Origin: a virus | Reading direction: 5' to 3' (one strand) | Virus record (IMG/VR): IMGVR_UViG_3300043398_000049 | Coordinates: 1 to 25,776 of that record | DNA length: 25,776 nt | In this document: positions 4,578 through 13,023 of the stretch, one piece after another | Layout of the letters: each line of letters starts with the position of its first letter | Numbering within the stretch: position 1 is the first letter of the stretch | Notes under the pieces: model-generated | Databases searched by the model: none | What the model saw: only the letters and a program-made list of their open reading frames with translations | Told to the model about the DNA's origin: nothing | Program-made: the position numbers and the translations under genes

Positions 4578-7265
4578 TCATGGCGCATTGTCGTCATCAT
4601 CATATACCCGGCTATCGTAATTAACCGCCACCAAATTAACATTATCAAAACCGTTAGGCTTGATTTCGGTAATTAAAACCTCAAACGCATACCGCGTACT
4701 GTCACCTATCAATGCATGTGTCAATTCTTGAGAGTAGTTAATGGTTGGAGCAACCGCAAGCCCAACAGCTTTAATCAAAAAATCTGTATTGCCAGCCTCA
4801 GCAATGTACGGCCCGTCAATTGTACCATCCTCATCACGTAATGAAACTATGCTATTGCTGGTAATGTCTATCGGCTCTGTCACTGTCAGCATTACGCCGC
4901 CGCTGACGGTATCGGCCCCGGTTACGAGGCACGATTTGGCATACCCTGGAACGTCATCGGCAACGTAGCAGTACGACAGATAATTACTGACAAGACCATC
5001 TAGCTCAGTGCTGAATTCATAGCGCCAGCGCCTATATTTAACCTCGCGCCTAATACGCATGCCTATGCGCCATGCCCGCGTGCGGGATGTTACGCCATTT
5101 AATGTAATGGTCTGCACCTGCACGCCAGCATCACCTGGGAGCCTGCACTGCACCGTCTGCCGTGTCCATGTTGTGCTATCGATATACTCCACGTCCACGC
5201 CATCAATATCATCTGGCCGCACTGCTGACACTGACCGCCGCATTGGCTCTGTCATGTTCTGCGGCGTGTACATTTGCTCAAGTGTTGCGCGGTCGGCATC
5301 GCGCACTGGCTTTAATTTCCCGCCACTTATCGTCATCATTGCAAATCCTGCCTGCAATACCTGATTAATCGTATCGCGTACGGTAGATGCATCATGCGCC
5401 CAGTCGTAATAATCTCCGCGTGATGCCCATAGCGTATCAAGTGCATCCATTGTGGTCAGGTCTAACTGCGCATCAACATAGCCGATGTCTTTTGCAACGT
5501 ATGCCATATATGAAATGATGCTTCTGGTTGCTGTATTGGCTGACCATGTGCTGCCTGATAATTCTGGTAATTTACGAGTGCTTTCAACAGTAATTAAATT
5601 CTCACCAGTGGCCGCTATTCTGTCGCCTGTCCTAAGCTGCAGTGTCATCGTTGTAACGCCTTCGTAACTTGTAGGGGCAACTAATTTTGACTTTAATGCA
5701 TACCATTCTACGCGGTCTGATATTTTATTATCAGTTGATTCTTCACCCGTTCGCCTAACCCTAACCTCTGGCCTGATCATGTAGCCGATATCAATAACCT
5801 CAGTAAATCCCAATTGATCAAATGACTGGTATTCATAATATGTGCTTGCCGTAGTCCATGCCCCGCCAATATCAATATCTCGGTACTGTATTTGCAAATC
5901 TACCCTGCGCTTTCCAGTGCTGCCATTATCTCGCACCCTGCCAAGGCCGTTAGGGAAAAATATATCAACCTCGATTGTGTCCGTTAATTCACCGGCCGGG
6001 CATGCCGCATATGGGCCAGTCCATGTACCAAGAGTGTCAGAATAATCAAGGGCCGTCAGTGAAAGAGTTGATTCTAAATAATCAAATCCAACCCAGCCTG
6101 ATTCCATAACGCCGGTATCTGTAATTCTCTCAACGGTAATTGCACTTGTTGAGGCTGTTACAATTTCATACTGAAAATTACGGTACCCTATCGCAAACTT
6201 TTGCATTCCCAACTCTAACGCATATACCGGGTCGCCATTATCATAGCTTAATCTTATTTGTGCCCTTACCGCGCCAGACCTTGGAACATAGCTGTAAATT
6301 GTATAATCACCGGCATTAGAGTTTCCCCATATTGATATTTTCATGCCGACATAAGGCATCAGTTCTGCAAAATCCTGATCTAGATCTGCCCGAATTAAAG
6401 CCCTTGCCCCGCTTCCTAACTCAACCTCATAGTCTCTAACTGTGCAAATAATAACAGTCATGCCAGCGGCCCATGCTGCCGGGAATGTTCCGGCCCCGGC
6501 TGGCATGGTGACTGTGTAATTATCAAAAATTAAACTGTCCCCGGTTGGGTATTGCTCGATTGCCGTTTCTGTTTTTATGTGCAGCCCTGCGGATCCGTTA
6601 GTTGTGCCGCCAACCTCTGGAACTGTATGCCACCAATCCGCGCATTGATCAGCCGCAAGGGAATCCCCAGGCTCATAAATCGCATAAACGGCATTGGTGT
6701 CAAAGTTAAGTATCTCTGTCCCGCCTATTTTAATTCCGTCAACAGGGATGCTGTAATAACCACGGCCAATGCACAATAATATATCAGCCCACTGTTCAGT
6801 GATGTTTGTAAAGTATCTGTGTGGCGGCAACAAATAATCAGGGGCTCGCCTAAACAGGCCGGCTTGATCTGGGATAATGTCACCAAGCCTAACCTGATTT
6901 GCCACAGCGTCAGCCATGCGGATTCCAGCGCCCCCGCCTGCAGATTTTGGCGGCTTTGGAATCTCAGGCCTGAGCCAACCAAATGCAAAATCAAATACCC
7001 TGTCCATGATTGATTTGAAATTTATCATCTCACCATAAACGCCTTGTGGGTGATAATACAAACAGGTGTTGTTAGTTATTTCCGATTCATGCCATTTTTC
7101 AAACGGGATTTCAACGCCATCAATTTTCAGGATTAACGGCTGAGATTCCCCGGCTTTATACGCTGGATATTTTCCGGCCAAGAATTCGCCAACGGTTCCA
7201 ATGGCCTCTATTTCCTCAAGTGGCAATCCTGGCAAAGTGGATGGGTATATTTTAATTGTCGGCAT
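4578..7265 (-). CDS. Tail tip / central hub protein, host-specificity protein J-like
   Basis: An 895-residue protein after the NlpC/P60-like tail gene, where lambda encodes J. J-type proteins form the hub at the tail tip and contact the host receptor. Residues 1-80 form a small beta domain of unknown origin (MPTIKIYPSTLPGLP onward, possibly ubiquitin-like). About 85-200 contains a Pro-rich linker and the J-like VRLGDIIPDQAG and PPHRYFTNITEQWADILLCI region. The remainder is rich in beta strands and Trp/Tyr, including LQIQYRDIDIGGAW and a RRWRYEFSTELDGLVSNYLS region that resembles hub domain III of J proteins. The start overlaps the previous gene by 14 bases. It is shorter than lambda J (1132 aa), and no central spike or peptidase domain is evident. 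Confidence 0.85.
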   Translation of the reverse strand: MPTIKIYPSTLPGLPLEEIEAIGTVGEFLAGKYPAYKAGESQPLILKIDGVEIPFEKWHESEITNNTCLYYHPQGVYGEMINFKSIMDRVFDFAFGWLRPEIPKPPKSAGGGAGIRMADAVANQVRLGDIIPDQAGLFRRAPDYLLPPHRYFTNITEQWADILLCIGRGYYSIPVDGIKIGGTEILNFDTNAVYAIYEPGDSLAADQCADWWHTVPEVGGTTNGSAGLHIKTETAIEQYPTGDSLIFDNYTVTMPAGAGTFPAAWAAGMTVIICTVRDYEVELGSGARALIRADLDQDFAELMPYVGMKISIWGNSNAGDYTIYSYVPRSGAVRAQIRLSYDNGDPVYALELGMQKFAIGYRNFQYEIVTASTSAITVERITDTGVMESGWVGFDYLESTLSLTALDYSDTLGTWTGPYAACPAGELTDTIEVDIFFPNGLGRVRDNGSTGKRRVDLQIQYRDIDIGGAWTTASTYYEYQSFDQLGFTEVIDIGYMIRPEVRVRRTGEESTDNKISDRVEWYALKSKLVAPTSYEGVTTMTLQLRTGDRIAATGENLITVESTRKLPELSGSTWSANTATRSIISYMAYVAKDIGYVDAQLDLTTMDALDTLWASRGDYYDWAHDASTVRDTINQVLQAGFAMMTISGGKLKPVRDADRATLEQMYTPQNMTEPMRRSVSAVRPDDIDGVDVEYIDSTTWTRQTVQCRLPGDAGVQVQTITLNGVTSRTRAWRIGMRIRREVKYRRWRYEFSTELDGLVSNYLSYCYVADDVPGYAKSCLVTGADTVSGGVMLTVTEPIDITSNSIVSLRDEDGTIDGPYIAEAGNTDFLIKAVGLAVAPTINYSQELTHALIGDSTRYAFEVLITEIKPNGFDNVNLVAVNYDSRVYDDDDNAP

Positions 7266-7647
7266 AATAAATTACCATTGATTGCCGCCTTTCCCAATCC
7301 GTCAGCCACATCCAGCGCGGGCCGGATTTATCCACTATCTCAAGAATGCCAAGCCTGCCTGAAACCTCAATGACTAATGCTATATGCTGGCATAATTTAT
7401 TACGCCAAACGGTAGCCAAGTCGCCTGCCTTTGGCAGGCTTGTAACCTTTAAGCTATCACACACTATGCCATTGCATTTTTCCGTTAGTGAATTTTTATC
7501 TATAGCATCAACGTCAACAACGCTAGGCAGCAATGGCTTTCCATACAATTCATGGCGCGCAATCCTTGCCAGCCCCCAACAATTCAGGAATGGGTATTCC
7601 CCTCCACTTGATTGCCACTTCACGTTTTTTATATAGTCGTTAATCAT
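7252..7647 (-). CDS. NlpC/P60-like tail protein (lambda K-like)
   Basis: A 131-residue protein whose catalytic Cys-His pair fits NlpC/P60 cysteine peptidases: C23 in FLNCWGLARIARHELYG and H88 in CQHIALVIE, with the typical PKAGDLATVW strand at 73-81. In lambda-like tails the homologue (K) lies between L/M and I/J and is thought to process the tail tip or cut peptidoglycan during genome entry. Start and stop overlap neighbours (ATGA with the DUF1833 gene, 14 bases with J). No JAB domain is fused, unlike lambda K, so this is a compact single-domain form. Confidence 0.85.
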   Translation of the reverse strand: MINDYIKNVKWQSSGGEYPFLNCWGLARIARHELYGKPLLPSVVDVDAIDKNSLTEKCNGIVCDSLKVTSLPKAGDLATVWRNKLCQHIALVIEVSGRLGILEIVDKSGPRWMWLTDWERRQSMVIYYADN

Positions 7648-8147
7648 GATATGTAGGCAAGCCCCGGCGCGAATTCAAGGGTATATCTTAGCCTTGGCCA
7701 TGCGAAATTCAAAAGGTCAAAATAAGCCGCGCTGACCTGCACTGTGCTGCTTGTAAATGTCGCGCCGATCAACGTCATCACTATTGGTGTCTCCTGCGGC
7801 TCATATAAGTCGTCAGAGGTATAGATGCGATAAGTAACAGTAATGGCATTGCCATCATTGATTGCAGCATCAATAGATTGTTGGGCAATTCCGGTCACAT
7901 TATCAATGGCAAAGTTTAAAACCTGCTGCCCTGAAGTGTTTTTTTCAGGCAGTGATATTTCAATTCCGCCAGCGTAGAAAACAACTTGCTCCCCGCTGCT
8001 TTCAAGTGTTGCCGTTATATCATCATAGCCAGCGCAAATTCTAATCGGCAAAAATGACGCGCTTGATATTTCAAGCGTGGGGATTAAAACCTTACTTGCC
8101 GGGGCTGAAGAATAAATAACATCTAACACACTCACGATGGCGGCCAC
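7644..8147 (-). CDS. DUF1833-family minor tail protein
   Basis: A 167-residue beta-rich protein with the DUF1833 pattern: LEISSASFLPIRICAGYDDI near residues 26-45, a central FYAGGIEISLP, then VLNFAIDNVTGIAQQSIDAA, TYRIYTSDDLYEPQETP and a final YFDLLNFAWPRLRYTLEFAPGL. DUF1833 genes lie between the distal tail and NlpC/P60 genes in many lambda-like and lactobacillus-like siphophages and probably build the tail tip. The proposed start is a GTG at 8147 overlapping the previous stop by 16 bases; a GTG four codons later is possible, so the exact start is uncertain. It ends in an ATGA overlap. Confidence 0.8.
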   Translation of the reverse strand: MAAIVSVLDVIYSSAPASKVLIPTLEISSASFLPIRICAGYDDITATLESSGEQVVFYAGGIEISLPEKNTSGQQVLNFAIDNVTGIAQQSIDAAINDGNAITVTYRIYTSDDLYEPQETPIVMTLIGATFTSSTVQVSAAYFDLLNFAWPRLRYTLEFAPGLAYIS

Positions 8148-8596
8148 TCCCTGTTCATGGCGGTATCAAAATCAGGGCCATAGCTCATGATGATGGACTG
8201 GCCGTAGCGAATCCATTCCTCATTCCATGTGTCGCGCTCGAATATCTCAAGATCGCCGCTGACCTGAAATACATAAGGCGTTATTGGATCTGGCCCGTTA
8301 TACATCCCAACGAATCGGCAAGTGTATTGATTCAAGCCCATTGGTGTTTTCAGGTTACACAAAAACCACTCCGCGCCATCCTCCAACATCCACCTGAAAA
8401 ATCCCTCGAATATCTGTGCTTGCGGCTGCGTCAACACTGTCTCAAATGTGACCATGACCGGCACACCGGTAAACCTTCGTCGTTGCCTTGCCCTACCTGA
8501 CTGCAATTCAGTGCGCTGTAATGGGCTAACGGTTTTGATTGAGTAGCCATTAATCAGCATGTTTGGCAGATGTTCTGGGTATGTAATTGTTGTCAT
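8132..8596 (-). CDS. Distal tail / minor tail protein, 154 aa
   Basis: Follows the tape measure with a TAATG overlap, the position of lambda M or a distal tail protein. The sequence TGVPVMVTFETVLTQPQAQIF, a 'GAEWF' core and YVFQVSGDLEIFERD toward the C-terminus resemble phage minor tail proteins in which a beta-sandwich joins the tube end to the hub. There is no signal or membrane segment. The C-terminus contains FDTAMNREWPPS, a short motif also present near the start of the tail fibre. Family call is by position and pattern rather than a named domain. Confidence 0.7.
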   Translation of the reverse strand: MTTITYPEHLPNMLINGYSIKTVSPLQRTELQSGRARQRRRFTGVPVMVTFETVLTQPQAQIFEGFFRWMLEDGAEWFLCNLKTPMGLNQYTCRFVGMYNGPDPITPYVFQVSGDLEIFERDTWNEEWIRYGQSIIMSYGPDFDTAMNREWPPS

Positions 8597-10950
8597 TACG
8601 CGCCCACCCTATTAAAGCCAAAAGTATTTTGCATGGTTCGGGAAATCGGGCCGCCGCTGCGCATGTCGCCTATAATCACGTCAATAATCTCTCGACCATC
8701 TGGCGCAATGCGTTTCTTTGTAGTGGTTCCGGGTGGCGCGTTGTTTACATTGACAGTAGTTCCCATGCCTTTATTTTGCGATACACCAGAAAGCATCCTA
8801 TCAAGCTTGGCGCTCGTTTTTTCAGTCACAACGCGCTCGCCTTTTTGCAATAACCATGTACCTGTTGCCGGCACCCTATCAATACCGTCATGTGCCATAC
8901 CTGATAACGCTAAGGCTTGAGACATGCCAACCGTCGATGTTATTCCAGCCTGCGCTGCGACAGAATTAGCGCCTGATGTTGCCAGTGATGTCATGGCAGC
9001 GGCTGGGGCCATTGCTGATGCTATGCCTGCACCGGCTCCAGCTGCCGACGCCACGGCCTCTGCATTTGATGCATTGTCGAGCAGTGATCCAACCAATTTC
9101 ATGGCCATCCATTGCGCAATGATTTGTCCTACCGCGTTCACTATGTTGCGAACCATAGACTCCGCCAATTCCTTGAATGCCTCGCGTGATGATTTTGCAT
9201 CAATGATAATTGCCTCGAATGCATCACCAAAGCCTGATGAAAAGTTGTTTATTACACTTTCAGAAAGAGCGTCAAAATCAGCCAGGTTTTCTTTTGCTGC
9301 CTCAAGCCAATTTTGCCAGAAGTCATTGTTCAATTCTCCAAGCTCTTTGTTTTCTTTTTCTTTTAATTCTTTTAACGTTTCAATTCTTTCTTGCTCTGTC
9401 TGAAATGTTGCAGCGAGAATAATTTTACGCCTATCCTCATAGCTGTCTCTTATCGCGTCTTCCTCACTCTTTAAACTATCAACTATTTCTTTTGCGTTTT
9501 TATTGATCTCATCGCGTGCCTTATTCTCATCATCAAAAGACTTTATCAAATCATCTTGAGCTTTTTTTAACCTCTCCTTTTCTGCAATCTCCTTTTGTAT
9601 CCCGGCAATTATATCTAACTGTGCATCACTTGCGCCTTTCTTTGCCATGTCGTAAAGCTTTATTTTTTCGGCTGTTTTGCCGAATACATCACGCTCTCTC
9701 TCAAGTTGTTCAATTTCTTTTGCTATTTCATCAGCAAGTTTTTTCGCGTCCTCTAATTGTTTTTCAGTTATCCTTTTTGATTTCAAAAGCTCTGCGTTTT
9801 TCTTTTGCTCTTCTTTCATTTGTTCTGCTGCAAGCTTTGCATTCTCCTTTGCCAACTCAATTCTCTTTTTCATTTCATCAGAAAATGAATCGCCCTCCAT
9901 TCCTGATGCTATATTTTCCTTCATTTCCTTAACTGCATTGCCAGCTCTTTCACTAACGCCTTCTAATGATTTTACCTCATCATCAAGCCATCCGAATGTT
10001 GCAACATTTGCAAGCCTAGTCCAGCCCTCGATTATTTTTATAAAAAAATTATCTACGCTAATTCCAACTATTATCGCACTGCTGCCAACTATTTTAATAA
10101 GCCTTGTCACCCCACCAATGGCATCCCCAACCGCACCAAAGGAATTAACAAATATATCAGCGGCTAATGTAGCCTCACTTGCAAATGTTCCGTTAGCCTC
10201 AGCCAAGTCCAAAAACATATCTGACACTGCTGACAATGCAGGGCTAACGCTAACAGTCAGTTGATTGCCAATGCCTTGCAACGCCATCGGAAACCGGCCT
10301 AATTTATCTTCAGCGTCGGCAATTTTTGAAACATCAATTTCTGACAAGTTAAGCCCAAAGGCATTAACCTCACGAGCTGCCATCTTCAACGCTTCTGGGT
10401 TAATCTTTGATATAGCAACACCTGACTTGCTGCCGAATAACGTAGCCGCAACCGATGCCTGCTCGAGTGCTGGTATCTGGCTTTTTATTGCTTCATTTAT
10501 TGCTGATATGCGTTTATCTAACGGCATATCCATAAGTGCAGATGCTGACAGCCCAAGCCTATCTAACGCCTTGGCTTCGTTTGTTGTTTCGTCTGCGGAT
10601 TTAGATAAAGCGAGAGTCAGTTTGCGGCTTGATGCCGCCATCTTTTCAGCACTAATGCCCGATAAATCAGCGGCCCGATTAGCAACAGCAAGACCGGCAT
10701 AGGTTGTTTTTAATTGATTGGCTAAATCATTCTGCGCAGCAATTTGATCCATGGTTGCTTTGACAAAATATGCGGCCGTTGCAATGGATGCCGCTGCAAA
10801 TAGCTTAGAGGTCGATATGGCAGAATCCATGTCCTTTTTGAATTTGCGCTTGAATTTTTCCGTGTCGCGCTCGGCCTTTGACATGCCGGCTGTCCATGAC
10901 GCTGTCTTGGCAATTAAATCAAGTGTTAATACCCCAAGACTACGCGCCAT
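8596..10950 (-). CDS. Tail tape measure protein
   Basis: The largest tail protein apart from J, 784 residues, sets tail length and is ejected with DNA. An N-terminal coiled coil (KAERDTEKFKRKFKKDMDSA), a hydrophobic stretch near residues 265-305 (FGAVGDAIGGVTRLIKIVGS), a long charged coiled coil (about 350-540, many EK repeats) and a C-terminal region resembling the lambda H C-terminal domain (FGDAFEAIIIDAKSSREAF, then WLLQKGERVVTEKTSAKLDR) are visible. Using the usual approximation of 0.15 nm per residue, the tail would be roughly 110-120 nm. The gene starts four bases after the GT stop, as in lambda. Confidence 0.92.
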   Translation of the reverse strand: MARSLGVLTLDLIAKTASWTAGMSKAERDTEKFKRKFKKDMDSAISTSKLFAAASIATAAYFVKATMDQIAAQNDLANQLKTTYAGLAVANRAADLSGISAEKMAASSRKLTLALSKSADETTNEAKALDRLGLSASALMDMPLDKRISAINEAIKSQIPALEQASVAATLFGSKSGVAISKINPEALKMAAREVNAFGLNLSEIDVSKIADAEDKLGRFPMALQGIGNQLTVSVSPALSAVSDMFLDLAEANGTFASEATLAADIFVNSFGAVGDAIGGVTRLIKIVGSSAIIVGISVDNFFIKIIEGWTRLANVATFGWLDDEVKSLEGVSERAGNAVKEMKENIASGMEGDSFSDEMKKRIELAKENAKLAAEQMKEEQKKNAELLKSKRITEKQLEDAKKLADEIAKEIEQLERERDVFGKTAEKIKLYDMAKKGASDAQLDIIAGIQKEIAEKERLKKAQDDLIKSFDDENKARDEINKNAKEIVDSLKSEEDAIRDSYEDRRKIILAATFQTEQERIETLKELKEKENKELGELNNDFWQNWLEAAKENLADFDALSESVINNFSSGFGDAFEAIIIDAKSSREAFKELAESMVRNIVNAVGQIIAQWMAMKLVGSLLDNASNAEAVASAAGAGAGIASAMAPAAAMTSLATSGANSVAAQAGITSTVGMSQALALSGMAHDGIDRVPATGTWLLQKGERVVTEKTSAKLDRMLSGVSQNKGMGTTVNVNNAPPGTTTKKRIAPDGREIIDVIIGDMRSGGPISRTMQNTFGFNRVGA

Positions 10951-10953
10951 AAA

Positions 10954-11232
10954 TCACCAGTTTGCCATCGCTTCTTCAAGTGTAACCTCAACCACATCTG
11001 CATGTGGCGTGAAGTCATCCGCAGTATATGCGTTAGTGCTGGCTGATCTGTGTGCGTTTGCATACATTGCAGCTATAACGGCAGTCCTTTGCTCAACCCT
11101 AAAGCCTATGTTTAATGTGCCGCGCCTGTTCCTGTATTGTATCCATTGCAGGAATTCAGCATAAGGCATGCGCTCTTTTGCCTCGGCAATTGTTCTCCCT
11201 CCAACGCCGCACAAAACAAGCTCATGCCACAT
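10954..11232 (-). CDS. T part of the tail assembly chaperone (GT C-terminal segment)
   Basis: A 92-codon ORF starting MWHELVLCGVGGRTIAEAKE that resembles the phage tail-assembly T/DUF4035-type segment (MPYAEFLQWIQYRNRRGTLN). The ATG is internal to the -1 frame, which is open upstream to the slippery run, and no clear ribosome binding site precedes it. It is therefore most likely expressed only as the C-terminal half of the GT fusion, as in lambda. Independent translation cannot be excluded. It contains no cysteine-rich or membrane features. Confidence 0.7.
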   Translation of the reverse strand: MWHELVLCGVGGRTIAEAKERMPYAEFLQWIQYRNRRGTLNIGFRVEQRTAVIAAMYANAHRSASTNAYTADDFTPHADVVEVTLEEAMANW

Positions 11233-11603
11233 CTCATCCTCTGAGTCTAGCTCGTCTTTTTTTTACCGTTTACCTCACCAATTGCCGACAGTAGCGCAAT
11301 CGTTAGGCTTGAACATAACGGGCCGCGCTCTGGGTCAGCATCGCCGGTTATATCGCCTGGCGTAAAAATAGCATGTCCGTCAGCATCACAAATGCTCGCG
11401 GCAATCCTCGCGGCAATGTGATCTGTTTTTTCAACACCTGAAACAATGTCAGCAACTGCGGTTGCATAGGAAAGTTGCCTAACATAAACGGTTGCTTTTC
11501 TATCCTCGCCGCCGCTATTCCACTCGATTTCCTTTTCAACAGGCCGGCCAGTAAATGCGCCGGCTGTTTTCAAGCTATCAATGCTTATTGTTTGCGTTGC
11601 CAT
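10954..11603 (-). CDS. Tail assembly chaperone GT fusion (predicted -1 frameshift product)
   Basis: The G frame (11603-11247) contains a run of eight A residues; the in-frame heptamer A-AAA-AAG (11262-11256) can slip by -1. The -1 frame then stays open through GAC-GAG-CTA-GAC without a stop into the T ORF ending at 10954, giving a 216-residue fusion (116 residues of G joined to 100 of the T frame, junction ...NGKKK-DELDSEDEMWHEL). This reproduces the lambda G/GT arrangement between tail tube and tape measure, where GT chaperones tape-measure assembly. The dnaX-type heptamer is efficient in E. coli. Frameshift usage is inferred, not shown. Confidence 0.8.
11247..11603 (-). CDS. Tail assembly chaperone G
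   Basis: A 118-residue protein encoded between tail tube and tape measure; the start overlaps the tail-tube end by 19 bases. The beta-rich N-terminus (RPVEKEIEWNSGGEDRKATV) and helical C-terminus (SSLTIALLSAIGEVNG) match the general plan of phage tail assembly chaperones (phage TAC families), which coat the tape measure during tail assembly and are not in the final virion. The 3' end carries the slippery A run that creates the GT fusion. The exact TAC subfamily is uncertain. Confidence 0.85.
   Translation of the reverse strand: MATQTISIDSLKTAGAFTGRPVEKEIEWNSGGEDRKATVYVRQLSYATAVADIVSGVEKTDHIAARIAASICDADGHAIFTPGDITGDADPERGPLCSSLTIALLSAIGEVNGKKKTS
11256..11264 (-). promoter_or_regulatory. Predicted -1 ribosomal frameshift site (slippery run)
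   Basis: On the - strand the run is AAAAAAAAG, read in the G frame as GGT-AAA-AAA-AAG. The last seven bases form A-AAA-AAG, the E. coli dnaX-type slippery heptamer. The zero frame stops seven bases downstream (TAG, 11249-11247), while the -1 frame continues into T. No stable downstream stem was located by eye. Confidence 0.8.
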
Positions 11604-12076
11604 GTTCCACTCGCATTATCGCCAGTACGCTGGATTGGAATGTTCGCATTAACCACGCCACCCAATGGGAACGCTGTAGGGAAGTCTACAATGTAGCCGC
11701 TGAATGTGTACCATGTGCGTGTAGTAGGCAATACAGGATTAAGCGCACTGTCTGCCGTTGGTGTAGATGTGCCATCTGACCAGCCAATGATCCAGTTTAA
11801 CGTCTTATCCGTATGATCAGCCGGGTTTTCCTGGAAAAGCTCGAATAGCCGGCGGTGGGAGTTATTCTGCGGCTCAAGATTTACCGTCATTGTTGCTTGC
11901 CCTGGCGCCCTCAGGCCCGGGGTGTTTTCCCGCGTGTAATCATTAATTGTAGTCGTATCAATACCCTCAATCGGCGATCCGCCAGGGTTAAAATCTGTAA
12001 CCTGCTGTATCTGTCTTGGTTCATCAGTTTCTGGATCAACAAACCAAACTTGAGTACCCTGCACTAGACGTGGCAT
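11585..12076 (-). CDS. Major tail tube protein
   Basis: A 163-residue protein with the plan of the lambda-V/phage-TTP tail tube family: N-terminal strands (RLVQGTQVWFVDPE), a domain with FNPGGSPIEGIDTTTINDYT and the common TTP core around GLRAPGQATMTVNLEP, then a beta C-terminus ending in PTAFPLGGVVNANIPIQRTG, a strand that completes the tube interface in this family. AAAGAGGT lies 7 bases before the ATG in one of the few open intergenic gaps of the operon (12077-12124). Stacked rings would form the tail conduit. Confidence 0.9.
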   Translation of the reverse strand: MPRLVQGTQVWFVDPETDEPRQIQQVTDFNPGGSPIEGIDTTTINDYTRENTPGLRAPGQATMTVNLEPQNNSHRRLFELFQENPADHTDKTLNWIIGWSDGTSTPTADSALNPVLPTTRTWYTFSGYIVDFPTAFPLGGVVNANIPIQRTGDNASGTWQRKQ

Positions 12077-12124
12077 GTTTTTTACCTCTTTGTTATTGAC
12101 TTTTACGCTTGCTTTAATATAACA

Positions 12125-12496
12125 CTATTCACGGGTAAATACACCCTCACACGTAAACCCAAAAACAAACAGATTTGTTTGAAAATCTTTGCCTTGGTCA
12201 TTCCAAGAAATCACGTACATGCTTTGCTCAATAACATCGCGTATTGCCTGTGTCGCATTGTTGGCAGTGGCTTCACTGGTAGCAAAAACATCAAACTGTA
12301 TTGATATAGTATCCTCTGTCGGAATATCTCCTAATGAGTTTTCAGGAGTACCGCCAACAATACGCCAAACGGCATACGGTGCCTGCGTACCCTGTGGCGC
12401 TGAGCCATAAGGGTAAACCCTCAATGGATTGCTTCCAAAGAATGCTGTGACTCTAGAGTCAGCAGAAAGCAGCGAATAGATAGCTGGCCCAATCAT
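12125..12496 (-). CDS. Tail terminator / tail completion protein (DUF3168-like)
   Basis: A 123-residue protein with the DUF3168 pattern of phage tail terminators: MIGPAIYSLLSADSRVTAFF, then RVYPYGSAPQGTQAPYAVW, a strand with TISIQFDVFATSEATANNAT and helix QAIRDVIEQS. These proteins (like HK97 gp10's partner, lambda U) cap the tail tube and join it to the head. It lies between the gp10-like neck gene (ATGA overlap) and the tail tube gene, as expected in the head-tail order. Confidence 0.85.
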   Translation of the reverse strand: MIGPAIYSLLSADSRVTAFFGSNPLRVYPYGSAPQGTQAPYAVWRIVGGTPENSLGDIPTEDTISIQFDVFATSEATANNATQAIRDVIEQSMYVISWNDQGKDFQTNLFVFGFTCEGVFTRE

Positions 12497-13023
12497 TTTG
12501 CAACCCTCGATGCTTGTCTGATTTTGCGGTCGATGTATTTATCAAACCGCCGGGAGAATTCCATAATTGCTGCGCTGGATTTTGCCCTCATGGCAACCTC
12601 CAAAAAACTACGCCCGGCAATGCCTTTTTTTGGTACGCCAAACTCCACAAAGCGCCAATACCACGTGTCGCCACCAGGGTTTCCTTTATCGCCGCCTGTG
12701 TAATAAGTGCCTGTTTTACCTTCCCTGATATTACGCCTTGTTTTTGCGTATTGTTTGGCTCCACCCATAATTCCAACTTGAAATACTGTTTCTCCAGTCT
12801 GCTTGAATCTTTTTGTCGATGCCCTGACAACAACATTCTTCCATATTTGCTCGCCTGTTTTTGGATCATCTACTGCTTGAGCATTAGATATTGCCTCTAC
12901 TTTTATTAAATCAGCCGCAGCCCTTAACGCCGTCCTGGCACCTTTCACTTTGACATCGCCATTCAATAGCTTCAGCTTCAACTCAATGCCATTCATGCCT
13001 TCTAATTTATATTCAATGGCCAT
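12493..13023 (-). CDS. HK97 gp10-like neck / head-tail joining protein
   Basis: A 176-residue member of the HK97 gp10/minor-capsid neck family. Visible parts are VKVKGARTALRAAADLIKVE, the QTGETVFQVGIMGG strand and the highly typical WYWRFVEFGVPKKGIAGRSF motif, with a basic C-terminus. The protein joins the portal-connector complex to the tail. The start overlaps the end of the glycosyltransferase gene by 11 bases, showing that the modification cassette is embedded in the translation-coupled structural operon. The ATG at 13023 is supported by that overlap. Confidence 0.88.
   Translation of the reverse strand: MAIEYKLEGMNGIELKLKLLNGDVKVKGARTALRAAADLIKVEAISNAQAVDDPKTGEQIWKNVVVRASTKRFKQTGETVFQVGIMGGAKQYAKTRRNIREGKTGTYYTGGDKGNPGGDTWYWRFVEFGVPKKGIAGRSFLEVAMRAKSSAAIMEFSRRFDKYIDRKIRQASRVAK

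Noticed and set aside
8924-10702. Long + strand ORFs (145-195 codons) opposite the tape measure gene
   Set aside because: Ser/Ala/Phe-rich mirror frames of a coiled-coil gene; no ribosome sites, no coherent domain.
12096-12123. Sigma-70-like promoter on the + strand (TTGACT, 16-base spacer, TATAAC)
   Set aside because: It would transcribe antisense into the tail genes with no + strand gene nearby, and AT-rich intergenic sequence gives such matches by chance.
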